A DNA stretch of 64,000 nt from Ectobius pallidus (lineage: Eukaryota > Arthropoda > Insecta > Blattodea > Ectobiidae): positions 87,021,432 to 87,085,431 of the forward strand of contig CAXKWD010000009.1 of the NCBI GenBank assembly GCA_964059195.1, in the 5' to 3' direction. Below the pieces are notes generated by a model. It was given only the letters and a program-made list of their open reading frames with translations, had not been told where the DNA came from and searched no databases. The position numbers and the translations under genes are program-made. This document shows, piece by piece, positions 34,194 to 47,355 of this stretch. Position 1 is the stretch's first letter; each line of letters begins with the position of its first letter.

Positions 34194-34865
34194 TAGAACT
34201 GGGATCTTAGGCACTGGGATTTTAGCCACCTAAAATAGGCTTTAAAAACAAGTAAATAGGCTTTTAAAAGAGAAAATAGGCACTTAAAATAAGCTTTAGA
34301 ATGTGTAAATAGACAGAAAATAGACTTCAAAATACTGCAATATGCTCTTAAACTGTAACGTGATCTTTTTTAATGTAAAAAACGTGTTTTACCTATTCTC
34401 AATAGATATAATTGCAAAATTAAGACAGAATTAAAAATTATTTTATCAAAAACAGTTTTGGATTATATGAAAAATTGGCATAGTATGTCTCTTCTTACTA
34501 TACTGTATATACCTGCTACTTGTTTTGAGCGAATCCTCCCCCGTCAGTCAGCATTCCTTTGGCACAATTGTTTGGGAAAATCAAGTTTCTGTGAAAAACC
34601 CACCCTCTGATGTTCTGCTCTTCATTCAGGGATGTCCATTAAACGATTATAAAAGTTACAGAAGTTGGATTTTATTTTAAATGTACAAAATAGGCATTTT
34701 AGGCACTAAAATAGTAAAAATAGGCTATAAATGTCAAAAAAGTCATTTTAGGGCACTATAAATCTATAAATATAAGTGATATATCATGAAATGTCAATAT
34801 ATTTAAACAATTTCATGTTATTTCATAAGGAACATTTAGGCATTTGCCTTAAAATCCCAGGTCTA
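34194..34865. mobile_element. hAT-like non-autonomous element, 672 bp
   Basis: Ends read tagaactgggatcttaggc and, in reverse complement of the right side, tagacctgggattttaaggc. Flanks are gttatctg (34186-34193) and gtaatctg (34866-34873), 7 of 8 identical. The interior has many aaaataggc words. It begins only 49 bp after the exon-intron border of the ankyrin gene. Confidence 0.7.
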
Positions 34866-34929
34866 GTAATCTGTCAACTAGGGAGGGTGATCAATGCCCT
34901 AAGAGTGGCCTTATCTTGCCTATCGAATT

Positions 34930-37640
34930 TAGGTGCATAGCCCGGATTTCTAAGCAAAATGCATATTTATTTCCAGACTCCAAAACATAAGAAATTGTTA
35001 AATTTAGTAAGACACTCCCTGACAAGCGATTTTAACTTTATTCCATAGTGCTTATTTTGTTTATTCTAAGACCAAAAACTATTTTGCTTACTTATTTTAT
35101 GATTTTATATTAAAATAACATATTTTATTCAAAACTGTCACATCAAAAGTGCTTATTTCACTCCTATACGCCCTTACTACCGGTTTCCTTTTTTTTTTTC
35201 GTCAGTTAATAAAATTACTGAAAATCAGGGTTTTAATCCGTTAAATTTGTAAAAAGTTTTTCGGGAAAGAAACAGATTCAGAAGGGAGTTTCATTGAAGA
35301 AATCTGTGTTGCTTTTCACATGCGTCTGCGACGTCCTGCGGCGTTGAAACAACATTTTCACTTTTCAAATCGTTCTGACAGACGTAGGAGCTTCACACAA
35401 GACAATTACTTCTAAGAAACTAATAATTTATTTGATTTTCATGTTTCTCTGATTTTGGTGCTTATTTCTTACATTTGACATGCTTAATTAGTTGCTTATT
35501 TTAATGTTTTATTTTGCTCATAAATAAATTCATGGTACGGTATTTATTTTTTTGGTGGTAACTCGAATCGATTCATGGATGGTTGATACATAGTTTGCAT
35601 TGAACTCGCAGCTGTTAGTTTTGTTTTTATATAACAAAGCACGAAAGTAATTATTATTTGTATAATCCCTTACATTTTTATTCATGGAATAGTCTTTATA
35701 AACTCGTCAACTTCGTCGGATTACCTATGATAAATCCTGAAATTTGAACCCATGAATTCGGGCCTCGGCCTAATCACTTTGTTAATATAACGTTGGAAGC
35801 TACGAACCAAAGAGTCACAGAGTTGAGGAGTCACGAGCAATGAGCCACTAACTACGATATCCTAGTGGCTCCAGTTCGATATGTTGCCTTCCTCTCTTAA
35901 TTTCATTTCTTGTTAAAACGCATTGCTACTCAATATAGCTTAAAAACGAATCAATGTTCACTTACATAGGTTTCTAAGGTAGACGTCGTTACACATAAAA
36001 ACAAAAACAAAATCATTTTTAAGTAGAGAAATAGTATATGTTATTAAGATTATTACAAACAGAGTTTGTCAATAATTTGTAAATGGGGGGGAGACACCAT
36101 CGGGAGACAAAGTGACCTTACGTTGCCTCCTGAAGAACCTACTACTTTGAAGTTTAGTTAAATAAATTAAAGAACATAAGACAACAGATGTTACCATTTG
36201 GGTCCATTTTGTACCACAGACTTAACTCTTCACAAATGACTGTAAACAATCACTGAATGTTACAAGTTACAAGACAAAACAGCTGTATTGTCTTTAATAT
36301 CTCAGCGTCATCCATTTAAAATCGCAGACTTATGCATAAAATATAATTATGAAGAGGTTATTAAGAGGGACGTTACAATTCAAGCGGTGGATGACCTTCT
36401 GTCGTATACTTTGTTTGACTGTTTATAAGAGCGTATTTTACAAATCCATTGGCATGTACAGTTAGTCAAATTAGGGAGTGTTGAGCAACAAAAAATATTA
36501 CGTCAGGAATGTTAGCAATACGAAATTTTGTTTAACATTACTATCGAAGAGGTCAACTACAGGACTAAAGCCAAATTTTACCCGTATCATTTTGAAGAAA
36601 ACGCAAATGATACATGACATTTTCAATGTAATTTAGGAATATAGTAAGCCATAGCACATAATGAAATCAGAATGACACGAGGTACAAAATAGACGCCAAT
36701 GGTAATGCGATGAATAAACCAAGTTTACCTGTCGGCTTTTGATTCTCTTAGTGCTTGATAAACTAAAATCTACAACGCCCATCATAATTCTAGGAAAAAT
36801 TACATCAAATGTTAAGTTGAGCTGACGAGATGTCAAGTTGTCCTTAAGGTATGAGTGAAAGGCACGGTCCCCCAAAAATTGTATTAGTTTTGAGTTACTT
36901 ACGGAGTGGACAGAGAGCTGCTTTACATCATTGCAGTCGCTGCAATTAAAGGCGGCAATTTCAAGAAATCTTTTATTTAGCTCTTAATATATTGTATTCA
37001 TTATTACTATCATAGTTTTGTATCATAGGAAAATATTTTGAGTTAATCGTAGCTGTTCATACTTTGTCGTTAGGCAGCCCTCGAACTGGGGAAGTTGTGA
37101 AATTAAAGAATGTGTTCAAAAATAATTCAAAGCACAATACACATCTGATGTGGATTACTATACCCTAAGCAGGGATCTTGCGATTTTCTCGCTTCTCGTA
37201 GTAAGTGGATTCATTGCAATAATTTCCGCATTTGCTTGTCTCAGCCTTACATCGGTTTGAATAAACTCTAGACGGGGTTGCTAAGACTGTGAAATAGATT
37301 ACTAGCTCACAACTACCCTTCATAAAATGTCTTCGAAGAAATGTTTCAAATAAATTTTTATGTCCGTGTAATCACCTAATTTACAAAATTTAATGAAAAT
37401 TGTTAGCTTTATTTTGGACAAAATCCTGAAAACGAAATTTTCCTTGAGATTCAGCATGGAGAAGTCCTCGTCATACTTCGTGTCACACACCGGACATTAT
37501 ATATATCATTGTATATACATACATATATATACTGTATTTATTACTGTCGTAAGGCACAATACAGGCAATGATAGAAAGAAATCTTGAAGGTATATAATCA
37601 CATTAAAAGAATATAAATTCAGAAACTCTTCTTCTTTTCC
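34930..37640. other. Intronic AT-rich stretch
   Basis: At 34935 a word like atagcccggatttctaagc resembles a hAT-type terminus, with repeated tgcttattt words after it, but no partner end with a matching duplication was found. The rest shows no recognised feature. Confidence 0.4.
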
Positions 37641-37654
37641 TTCTTTATCATAGT

Positions 37655-37995
37655 TTTACCTCTCCCTTTTAGGATTTAAGCGACCCAAGTCGCCCGGGCC
37701 AGACACTCTTCTAGCACATAAAAAGGACTGTCAACCAGCCATTGGTATAAAACATTAATAAATCTTCTTCTGTTCATACACTTATTAACCCGGGTAATGA
37801 ATCGTATATTTTGGGATCTAAATATAAATATGATTTAGTCGTCTTACTTAGTATAAATTGCGATTAGAGTTGCTCCTAGTATAGTGATCATGCACGTCAT
37901 GTCTCAGACCATAGTCACTGGAAGTACCGGGGATCAAACCCAGACCTGCTGATTGCTATTTAGCAACGGTACCATGAGGCTATTCACCTATGTAC
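37655..37995 (-). mobile_element. tRNA-derived SINE (family B relative)
   Basis: The minus-strand head reads tagcctcatggtaccgttgc and a B-box-like gggtttgatcccc; the far end (ggatttaagcgacccaagtc on the plus strand) matches the far end of the SINE at 19705-20160. The middle differs. Confidence 0.5.
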
Positions 37996-37999
37996 GCCT

Positions 38000-40885
38000 A
38001 TAATATCTATGGTAAATGTAGTAAAAGTAAAACAGGAAATTAGTATAATTAAAATAATAAAGGTAACGGAAGCACAATACAGACTATACAATTTTCTAAA
38101 CCTTTCAGAGGTGAATTTATATTTTGATTCATTCAACATGGAAAGTCACTAATGGGTTATAAATTAGAAATTAAATAGGCAAATTTTAATAGGGCAGGTG
38201 GTTTACATTAATGCAATTTTAGAACACGGATAAATATCTTCATATTTTAACATTCATTATCTATTATGCTTATTAACCGGCCTTTGTGCATTATATAATT
38301 TTAGCATTAATTTTCCCTTAATAGTAGTGTATTGTTAGGGACAATATTTTTTTTATAACAGCAAGAAGTATGAAATTGTACAAAAAAGCTTTTCTTAGCA
38401 ATATTCAGCTTTATAGATGCTTAAGGTATATCCACGAATTGCCACAAAATTTACACGATGTTTCTAAATAAGAGCGAAATATGCCCCCTCTAAAACATAT
38501 AGGCTATTGAGAACTGTATATGAAAATATGATTTAAATAATGGTAGTTAGCGTTTTTAATCCCTTTTTCATTCACATAGTAGCATCACCTTCTTTGTTGT
38601 CTCTATGACTGTTAAGAATTTATAGATACTGTACTTACAGAGATTACACATAACGACTCAAGCAGAATTCCAGGGTGACTGTTGTTAAATCACAACTACT
38701 ACACGTACAAAGAATAGGCCTATGTTATTTTTTCTAGATATCAACAAGATAATTTTTATTTTTATTATTATAAGTTCACAGACTGTATTGATTTTCAATA
38801 AGGCATGTGAAAATATTACATCACATTCCCCTTCGGAGAAATCGAATTACTGGCACCATCTCTACTGTTTATACATTCTTTATTCTTTAGGCCTATATGA
38901 TGAGAATTGCAATTCACTTGGATGCTTCATCGCTCTCAAACATGAATTTACATTGGCGTTTATTCAACGAGTAGACATTTATTAAGAAGGCAGTGGCAGT
39001 GCCATAAAAATTGTTTCTCACACATCAATTGCCAAAAGAGATCATTGCTATCTCCATGGCTGGCAAGTCAATAAAAGAAACTTTCCTTTCAATGCAGACT
39101 GACTTAGACTTTGCAATATTTTAGTTAAGTCTAAGTATTTTCCCTTTTCTCCAAATTTCAGTTTTAATCAAGTAGGCCTATATTCGAACACAAACTGGTC
39201 ATTGATAAGCAATTTATTGGCAGCTTAATTTAGATGAAATATCCCACGATTAAATTTACTGGAGATTATGGCACATTTATGGCTATTCGTTAGAATACCA
39301 GTATGTTTATTTCAATATTTTGACAGTTCTGAGTTTTATCCATGTTCCCAATTTTCGTGATATTTTTAAAAACTAATTGTTGCAAAAAGTTATAAGAAAA
39401 AAAGTTTTTCAATATAACTAAGAAACTAAAAGTGCTATGGAAAAGATTTGTGTTTGTACCGGAACTATTACGTAATTTCTTTTCTGAAATACCTCACGAA
39501 ATTATGGTTTTCTGAATTACGTAGCAATTTTCGTGCGTTTTGTAACTTTCTTGTAATGTAAAGTATTTTAAGTAATGAAATAAGTATTCTATCGCATCTG
39601 AACGTCTTTGGAAATTGATAGAACGTACCGCATGTACTAAACTTCATGTAAATCTGCGAAGAACAAAGGCAACACTCATCACGTTTTTAACATATCCCTA
39701 AATTGCACATTCACGTTCAATTTTAAAGAATATATTGAATGCCTATACGCAAAATTACATGTAAAATTGCAACAAATTTTCTCATATTTAAATTTTTAAA
39801 CACACTTTAATTTACTTATAGTCTCTTAAATTCGAGTGTTCTTTTACGAGCCTGTACAGTATCCTGTGTGTTCTGTATGATATGGTTTAAATATTTTATA
39901 ATGATTGTACAGGTAGTTTCTCATGAAAAAAAACAGGCAAAAGTTCCCAGATCAAGTTTAAAATCTAATTTGTGTTATTATAAAACAATTATAATAACTT
40001 CAAGTACTTATTAGGCCTAAATGTAAAAATTTATCATCAGTTTTATTTGGATGTAAATTTAAACAAATTTGGTGCTTATTTACTAAACAACATTTAGGCC
40101 ACCCTTGAATACCCGAAAAAAATTGTCAATCTGAATTTTCGAAACATGTCTTAAACTCGCCTTTTGGCTGTACTTTGGTTTTATTACGAGAAAATCAGCG
40201 TCTAATAAAATAGTTGCCTATAACTTTTTTATGATGCAAAAGTTGGTGAAAATCATCATTTTCTTCCAAGTAAGGAAACTTAAAAAAACTAGGTATTGGT
40301 GGCAGTTGAGAGTAGTTTATAGAAGGTATTGTAGCCTACTACATTTTATTGTTTGTTTTATAAAATGCTTTTACGAGACGCCTATGCCACCTCCAGTTTT
40401 AGCAGTGTTAACAATGCAGTTAATCAGCATATTTCTTATTTACGTAATCTGTATTTGTTTTTACAATATTTATTTATATGAATTACAGTTTTGTTTACAT
40501 TAATGAATTGTTTCATGGTCGAACAAACCTTACACAACCCACTCATTAAATTATGTTGCTAATTCTTGTCATTATAACCTAACGCCGAACACTTCCAAAC
40601 ACAAAATATTTATTCTACCGTGAGGGATTTGTTCCTTGAAAATCTTTCTAAAATTGTTTAATAATTACATTCTTCGGAGGAATTGATCCTATTTTTGCGA
40701 TATATCGCTTTTGCGAAAATCTGCCTGCGCGTCTTAGTTTCGATTATGCCAGAACAGCTGCAATGTTAAAAATTAATTGAAAATAGGAAAAGTTCTCGTT
40801 AAACTTACACTTACTTATACTAAACGCACTCTACTTATATGTACTGCTATACTACAACTACCTGTGAAAAAATTTGGGTTTCAGC
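38000..40885. other. Intronic AT-rich stretch, nothing recognised
   Basis: Only short spurious frames. No inverted repeats, tRNA-like boxes or protein domains were seen. Confidence 0.45.
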
Positions 40886-40893
40886 ATAATAAC

Positions 40894-42111
40894 TAGGGTT
40901 CGGATGTTTATGACATATTATACAGGGTGTTAATGAATAACACCGAAATATTTTACCTGTGTATAGAGGGGACATAGACAAGCAACTTTTATTAGAAGAT
41001 TTTTGCTCTATGGATTCAATTCTTCCTGTTATAACATAAAATCTCCCAAGGATATGCACGCCACTGACTTCTAATACTTGAAATGATGGGAAACAAAGGA
41101 ACAGTGGATATAGTGTAGTGGTCGGGAAAATTGTAAAAAATGACGATCGATATCTTACAACTCTGAGGGGAAAAAAAGACAAACGAAACATTTTTGTTAG
41201 GTCTGGAATTAGGAATAAAAACATAATGCAGTGGCGGGCAATCATGTGATTAGTCAGTAAATTTTGCAGATTATGGAAACACTAAATTATGGTATAGCGG
41301 TTGATGAATTATTAAGAATCAGGTTTTTATCGATCATTAAGAAGGCATGAAGTCAATTTAATGAAAATTTTAACCCTATTTCGCTCAATTATTGACTTAT
41401 GAGCACCAAATTTTAAGGACTTTAATGCCCTGTAGCATACACATTTTACGTCATAGAGCAAAAATGTCCTAATAAAAGTTGCTTGTCTTTGTCCCCTCTA
41501 TACACAGGTAAAATATTTCGGTGTTATTCATTAACACCCTGTATTGTTATCCTGATCTCCGTTCTTGCCGCAAATACAAACTAAATACGAATTGCACGCT
41601 TTTTATTCTAATTGGACCGTTTTTATTTTGCATATAAAGGCATATGTTGGTAATTTTTGTGGTCATGGTCATATTTATAATTCAACGTCATATTTCAGTT
41701 ATAAATTCGGTAAAGGGGCACAATTATACAGAGTATGTATTACATGGTCGAGTTAAATTTGAAATTTAGTTAATTAATTTAATGTTTTTGCCACTTAATT
41801 GGTAACTTAAATTTTAAAATAATGTAACTGTTCATATTTTATAGTGACACACAGCAAACAGGAGAAAATTATTTAAAAATAGAAGTTCATTACAAGTAAA
41901 ACTGTAAATCACCAAAACTGTTAAAAGGTGATAATCCGATTGATGTAAGAATTTAGTGTCCTTAAATGTTTTAAATTGGAACATTTATTTTGTGAAAATA
42001 CGTTATTTTATTAGGTCATACTTAGGATTTTTGTGTCATATTTAGTCATTTTTAAGGGCATAGTTGCAGTCATATTTTCCACTTTTTAAGGTCATAAACA
42101 TCCGAACCCTA
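40894..42111. mobile_element. hAT-like element, 1.22 kb, with a nested insertion
   Basis: The left end reads tagggttcggatgtttatga and the right end is its inverse, tcataaacatccgaaccct plus a. Flanks are ataataac (40886-40893) and ttaataac (42112-42119), 7 of 8 identical. Without the nested 619-bp element it would be about 600 bp, with aggtcat-type words like the element at 662-1388. Confidence 0.75.
40923..41541. mobile_element. Mariner-like MITE, 619 bp, TA target
   Basis: Long terminal inverted repeats of about 90 bp with few mismatches, starting cagggtgttaatgaataac at the left and mirrored at the right, each flanked by TA (40921-40922 and 41542-41543). This is the pattern of Tc1/mariner-derived elements. 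The interior has no transposase frame. Nested inside the hAT-like element, so it inserted later. Confidence 0.75.
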
Positions 42112-42189
42112 TTAATAACTAAAGTTTCATAGCGAAAGAGGGTTAGGAGTTCCGGAGATAAGAGGGTTTTAGTTTTTTTTTTTAATTGT

Positions 42190-42720
42190 CCCGATTTTCA
42201 CTGACAGAAATATGATCACTGTAAATATACAGGTTGCTTTTGGGGTTTCAAGAAAGTATCTTACTGTACATCAATGACAACAGCATTAAAAATCTGGTAT
42301 GAAACAAATAACTTCCTCTGTCCAAATAAAAGTTTTGCCTCTTAGCATAATAATAGCCTATGACATTCCTTCATGTAAATTGGTTGCAAAATTGACGAAA
42401 ATACCACATCGCATCCCCGAAGGATACATAACTTAAATAAAATCTTATTGATGCACTCACGTAACTTTCTTTACCCTAGGCATGGTCAATATAACTTTCT
42501 CACTTCACATTCTGAGGCCGTATTACAAAGAGCTCTTATTCAGTTGTTTCAACCTATTGTACTATTGTTCACCAGGCAAGACTGAGCTTTTACGAACAGT
42601 GGGTGGCTTATAACAAAATAAAAGTTTTAGCTCTTGGTATAAGCAACTCTACATAATTTAAACAATATCGTTAGATCCGTTTCCGAGAATATTGGGAAGA
42701 ACGAAATTTTCTTAATGTAA
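42190..42720 (-). repeat. Dispersed repeat, partner of 22245-22945
   Basis: Reverse orientation of the same words (acttcctctgtcc, cgcatccccgaaggata, cacgtaactttctttaccct, gttcaccaggcaagactg). Confidence 0.5.
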
Positions 42721-42724
42721 ACTG

Positions 42725-44825
42725 GCATTAAAAGAGAGAAAATCAGAGAAAGTGAGTAGAAAACGGATAATAAATTTCTTACCATTTTCAATTTATTGAA
42801 TTTAAACTATTTTTTTTATTTCTTGGGAGGGATAAGGAAATTAAGAACAATAATTTTCAAAAGTGAATAACAAAAATATGGCTGAGAAAAATAAAAATAA
42901 TATTAATCATCTGCGTCACATCCCCGGAAGGTACCAACCCCGAATACAAAATTTTCTTGAGCGTCCTTTAAATGTTAGATTATCAGACATTTTTCCACAT
43001 TATTTTTCAAATAAAGAAAATATATTGTATTGTTCAGTTGTACCGCTCAAAACTACATTCCCTGACCTATCCAATTACATGAAAAAACAGAAATTTGACA
43101 AACTTGGATATATCAGGTTGACTCTTCAAGTATTAAACACTGTTGAAATTAGGCCTAAGGGGTGACAAGAGTGTTGATTTAGCCATTTTTGTAAAAAAAA
43201 ATTGTTTAATTTTAGTGATTAAAAATCAAGAATACCCTAAAGTATAACCATGCAAAATTTTATGCCGTTTGGATGCATTAACAGGTGGTGCTGACATTTT
43301 TAAATCTCCGCAGGCCTGTACTTCAATCTGCTAGTGCTTGCGAAGTATAAACGCCCATTTTCTTACTTTCAATTAACTGTAATGTTATTCTTCCACATTC
43401 AGAATATATCTTCTCTCACAATAATACAGATACAGCAGTGAATTTTTTCACAATGAATTTTACAATGAGTATAATAAAATTATTAATAAGATTTTATGTA
43501 TTGGCATTAGGTTTTTTTTTATTTGATATAATTCCAAGAAATTTTTTCCTCACTTTTCTGGGTAATTTTTTTTTTTAACAAAAATATAAACAATATAAAA
43601 ACCCATCAGTAAATTTGTAAAGAAAGCATCAAAGAAACTCACATAAATTCAGGTTAATGCTTTAATGTTTGTCGGAGGAGTAAAGTAAATTTAATCATAT
43701 TAATATCTTAAAAACAAATTGAGATATTAGGATGAAATTTTAAACTTTAATTTAAGTTTATATACTAATTAAGTGTGCAAAATTTCAAGTTTTTAGGACA
43801 AGCAGTTTAGAAAACCACTCTTAACACTTCGGTCATCTCTTAACGTAATGAAGTTATAAGAGGAGTGTGTGCCACAAGTTACATCAGATCGATCAATGGA
43901 AGCTGTTTCCATGTTGATGTACTGTAATAGCTTGATGACCACACTAGACATTGCATGTCTCTTGTTGTTGAGTATTGTATGTCATTATGACAGGTAATTA
44001 TATAACAATTACAGCTGTCGCTGCAACCTCGTTCCAAGAACTTCTTCAGTCAGCCATAATAACTTGATTTGTTGTGTTTTTTTAATCTTTCTTTCTTGAA
44101 ACAGACATTCAATGCTATGACATTGCCAGTAAGGGAATTTGAATCAAGGTTACTGATTGCTTAGATCTGTAAATATTAGAACATAGGGCGTTGTTTTTTG
44201 CTTCTGAAATTTCGTGATCCGATATAAAATACATCTTTTTTAAAGTTGAGTAAGCTCTTATATAAGGTTGCAACCAAGATGAAGGTGTAAATAAAAAAAT
44301 AAATATATATATTGAAATAATAGACTGAAATAAAGACGAAAACTAAGAAAAACTGTCATATTCATTGTAAAAGTACTATACCTATTGCTACAGTATAATC
44401 ACGAATTTCTCCCATATTTTTTCTTTAAATTTTTCGTAATAAAAGCTCAAAAGTGTTCCAGTAATGTTGTTTTATGTTTATCTGTTCTTTCTTGGCCAGT
44501 TGACCATTACATTTTCACACAATACATCCTATGAACATGGCTTCCATGCAAACAGGTGGCCATGGAATTCTACAGAGATTATTTTGTTTATGCCACCATG
44601 ACCTTTGAGTCACACAACACAGCTAACTGCTAAAAGAAGGATGGGAAATTCAGAAGTGTTGATATCTGTTTATAAAACAAAATTTATATTCACATTGCTA
44701 ACTGCTGACTCCTAATAAATAATTACTAAAAATATAGATTTTATGAAATGAGAGAAAACAGGATCTTTGGTTTGTTTACCAGTAGGTCATGAATATAGAT
44801 TTTCTTCTGTTATAGGCTATTATTA
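42725..44825. other. Intronic AT-rich stretch, nothing recognised
   Basis: An open frame at 42863-43165 has no recognisable domain and lacks exon-like base composition. Confidence 0.4.
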
Positions 44826-44831
44826 TCCTGT

Positions 44832-45010
44832 TGGCCGCCCACATGGCTGAGTGGTTAGACCGCTCGCCTTCCACCGCTAGGACCCGGCATCGAATCTCTG
44901 TGGATCCATGTGGAATTTGGGGTGGAAAAAATGGGGTCGGGTTCCCCTGCCTTCTATATGATTCCATCGTTGCTCCATTTATCATAGTATGACCATTTGG
45001 TTGCAATAAA
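44832..45010 (+). mobile_element. tRNA-derived SINE (family F)
   Basis: Head ggccgcccacatggctgagt then ggttagaccgctcgcc (A-box region, class-II-like) and a B-box-like gcatcgaatctc, with a body ggtggaaaaaatggggtcgg. It ends in AT-rich sequence with aataaag. Confidence 0.6.
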
Positions 45011-45285
45011 GAATTATTATTATATTGTTATCCTGTTATAATATTCATGTACACTGATATTGATTTGTAATTAAAGAGTAATATTTGATGAAATATAGAG
45101 AATGTATCAATGACTTTTAGTCCTATAACCTTTCAGGTTATAAATACTATGTTCGTGCAGAATTTCAGCTCCACCAGGTTATTAGTTTCTGCGAAAAATC
45201 TGTTCAGACAGAATGAAGACCCTCGCCCAATACACAGACTGTGAAGATTAAATTGAGATTATCCCTTGAGATTGTCCTAGATATT

Positions 45286-45320
<35 letters not shown>

Positions 45321-45330
45321 CAACAACAAC
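45286..45330. repeat. (aat)n(aac)n microsatellite
   Basis: About nine copies of aat followed by four or five of aac, directly before a SINE head. Confidence 0.85.
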
Positions 45331-45628
45331 GTCCTCTTTGGTGTAGAGGTAGCTTTCCCGTTCCTAGATCCGGGGTAAGCGGGTTCAAACCCGGCAGGGG
45401 TCGACGTAAGAATTCTGAGCACGAAGTCCTTCGGGAGAGGCTATGAACAGGCGGGCCCTGTGTCGTAAAATACTACACGTTAAAGAACTGTAATCCGAAA
45501 TTAAAGCCTCTTGACAATATTTCCCGTCCCTTTCACGTCCTAGTAATACCTTAATTTACTTCTAGAGGGTTGTCGAGTCGACGGGCTTACCACCTGACAC
45601 TCGACGGGCTTACCACCTGACACTCTTC
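45331..45628 (+). mobile_element. tRNA-derived SINE (family G)
   Basis: Head cctctttggtgtagaggta and a B box gggttcaaacccggc, followed by a body ending in the word cgacgggcttaccacctgac, present twice in tandem (about 45576-45624). It ends about 130 bp before exon 2 of the ankyrin gene. Confidence 0.6.
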
Positions 45629-45760
45629 CCTCTAAAGGAAAATAAGCGTAACTAAATTAGATTTCGGTAGTGAAACCTCCCTCGGGAGTCTCCGATCCTC
45701 CGGACAGGGAAAATGAGTTGATTGGCGTATTAATGAGTTGATGTTTTTGCATATGTGCAG

Positions 45761-46103
45761 GGCACTATGTGCTGGAGGCTGCAACGTGAACGTTAGGACT
45801 GCAAGAGGAGAAACAGCCCTGCACTTGGCCGTTGCTATTAGGAAGGGTGTTGACAATCCTCACGAGTTGGTGACGGCACTTCTGGAGGCGGGTTGCGATG
45901 CTAATATCCAGGAAAACCTGCAGGGACGCTCAGCTCTGCATGCGCTGGTGAGACATCTCTCAGACTCGAACTCATGTCCTCTGATGCTGGAGACCTTCCA
46001 GCAGGTAGCCAAAAAGAGCGACGTCAATCTCAAAGATCACAGGCAGAGGACTCCACTCCACAGGCTGGCGGCTTCAGGCTGTACACAGCTTCCAGCTTTT
46101 CAG
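45761..46103 (+). CDS. Ankyrin-repeat protein, second recognised exon
   Basis: The acceptor TATGTGCAG ends at 45760. The first base completes the arginine codon begun in the previous exon, joining SVPLVR directly to ALCAGGCNVNVRTARG, a textbook ankyrin continuation. The 114 following codons hold repeat 3 (ETALHLAVAIRKGV..., ALLEAGCDANIQ), a longer variant repeat 4 (SALHALVRHLSD..., DVNLKDHRQ) and the first half of repeat 5 (TPLHRLAASG...). The exon ends LPAFQ at a CAG|GTTGGT donor in phase 0. Cysteines and inserted residues between helices in repeats 3 and 4 make these longer than the 33-residue norm. No frameshift or stop. Conserved TPLH/TALH tetrapeptides anchor the repeat register. Confidence 0.85.
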
Positions 46104-46399
46104 GTTGGTGATTTATTATAATCAAATGTTATTTGATAGCCAATTAATTATAATCAAATGTTATTTGATAGGCAGAGTCCTTTGTACAGGAATTAATGAT
46201 GGATGAAGCGGTCATAAAAACTAAAGCCGAAGCCCCACGATCCAGTTATGGTTCAAATATTTGCGAATATCTTGGCATACAATTACTTCTGGCTATGCAC
46301 ACAAGAACGTACAATAACACTTCTGTAAGTTGAATATCGTTGGTTCTGGTCAGAACTGGTCAATATATAGAGGTGGTCATGTTACAAAGATTTTCAGTG

Positions 46400-46675
46400 A
46401 ACTATTAAAACGACTATTCCGCTCATATGCCCCGTGTTTGATATTGACCAATAACGTTTAGAAATTCCTCGGTTATAGACCAATCACGGCCGTTTATCTT
46501 ACAATATTCTTGTAGGAATCGTGAGGATGGCATTTTATCGGGTAAAATCGTCTGCTCGTTACTGGACACGAAAGCATCAGTTTCTCGGAAATTGAAAAAA
46601 CTCGCCACGTTTTTCAAACTCTTTCCTCGATCCGTATGCACCGTTTACGGCACTTGTATCGCAATATACTATTAA
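46400..46675 (-). repeat. Dispersed repeat fragment with a short open frame
   Basis: The minus strand starts tagtatattgcgatacaagt and matches the block at 2617-2660 and, inverted, 8895-8999. A frame follows (46641 to 46423) including FLQEYCKINGRDWSITEEFL, which I do not recognise. It may be a decayed transposon coding region. Confidence 0.45.
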
Positions 46676-47149
46676 TGTTTGGGGGGATAAGATTGAAATA
46701 TGGTTGCAAGTTAGTGTTGGTGAATTGTAAAGAATTTTGACAACTACCATAAAATAAATCAAGCTTTACGAGTTAGACATTTTTAAAAAATAGTCTTACA
46801 GTAGTCAAGATTCAAGACATGCAGGTGGTCAATATACAGAGTAAATATTATAAATATAATTAATGGGAATTGCCTGTTTCATGAAAATGTAGTTAATTAA
46901 GGCAGGTGGTAATGTCATAGATGTAACTAGCTTCACAGATTTTGCTGTATTTTAATCCAGTGTACAGACTAGACCATGGTACTGCTAAATGTCTCATGAA
47001 CCAAGCAATTAAAAATATATATGATGATAGTTAAATGGGAGAGAAGTGAATTTCCTTATGTGTGTTTTATTTGGAAAAATGTTTTCAATTGTAATTTGAA
47101 GGTCAACCTGATTTTTGTAAACGGAAACTTACATTATTATTCCTTGTTA

Positions 47150-47240
47150 AAAATAATAAAAAATAAAAAAAACAAAAAACAAAAACAAAAACAAAAAAAA
47201 CAAAACAAAAAAAAAAAAAACAACAACAACAAACAATTTC
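47150..47240. repeat. A-rich low-complexity tract
   Basis: aaaac and caa repeats over about 80 bp. Confidence 0.8.
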
Positions 47241-47355
47241 GGTACAAAATGTTTTTAAATTTACTCGTACTAATTATTTCCGCAGATATTTGAGACATAA
47301 ATATTGTCTGTAGGCCTATAACTTTACCTGTGCAACAAACAGCCAACTCCCTGTC

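Larger units (their letters stand above)
34145..45760 (+). other. Intron 1 of the ankyrin gene (11,616 bp)
   Basis: Bounded by GTGAGT and by a pyrimidine-containing acceptor ending TATGTGCAG. It contains the transposon insertions listed separately. No alternative exon in the same frame was recognised. Confidence 0.7.

Noticed and set aside
42863..43165. 100-codon open frame
   Set aside because: No recognisable homology, AT-driven composition, and it neighbours a dispersed repeat. There is not enough support for a gene.
47021..47293. Lysine/asparagine-rich open frame
   Set aside because: It is produced by an A-rich simple repeat.
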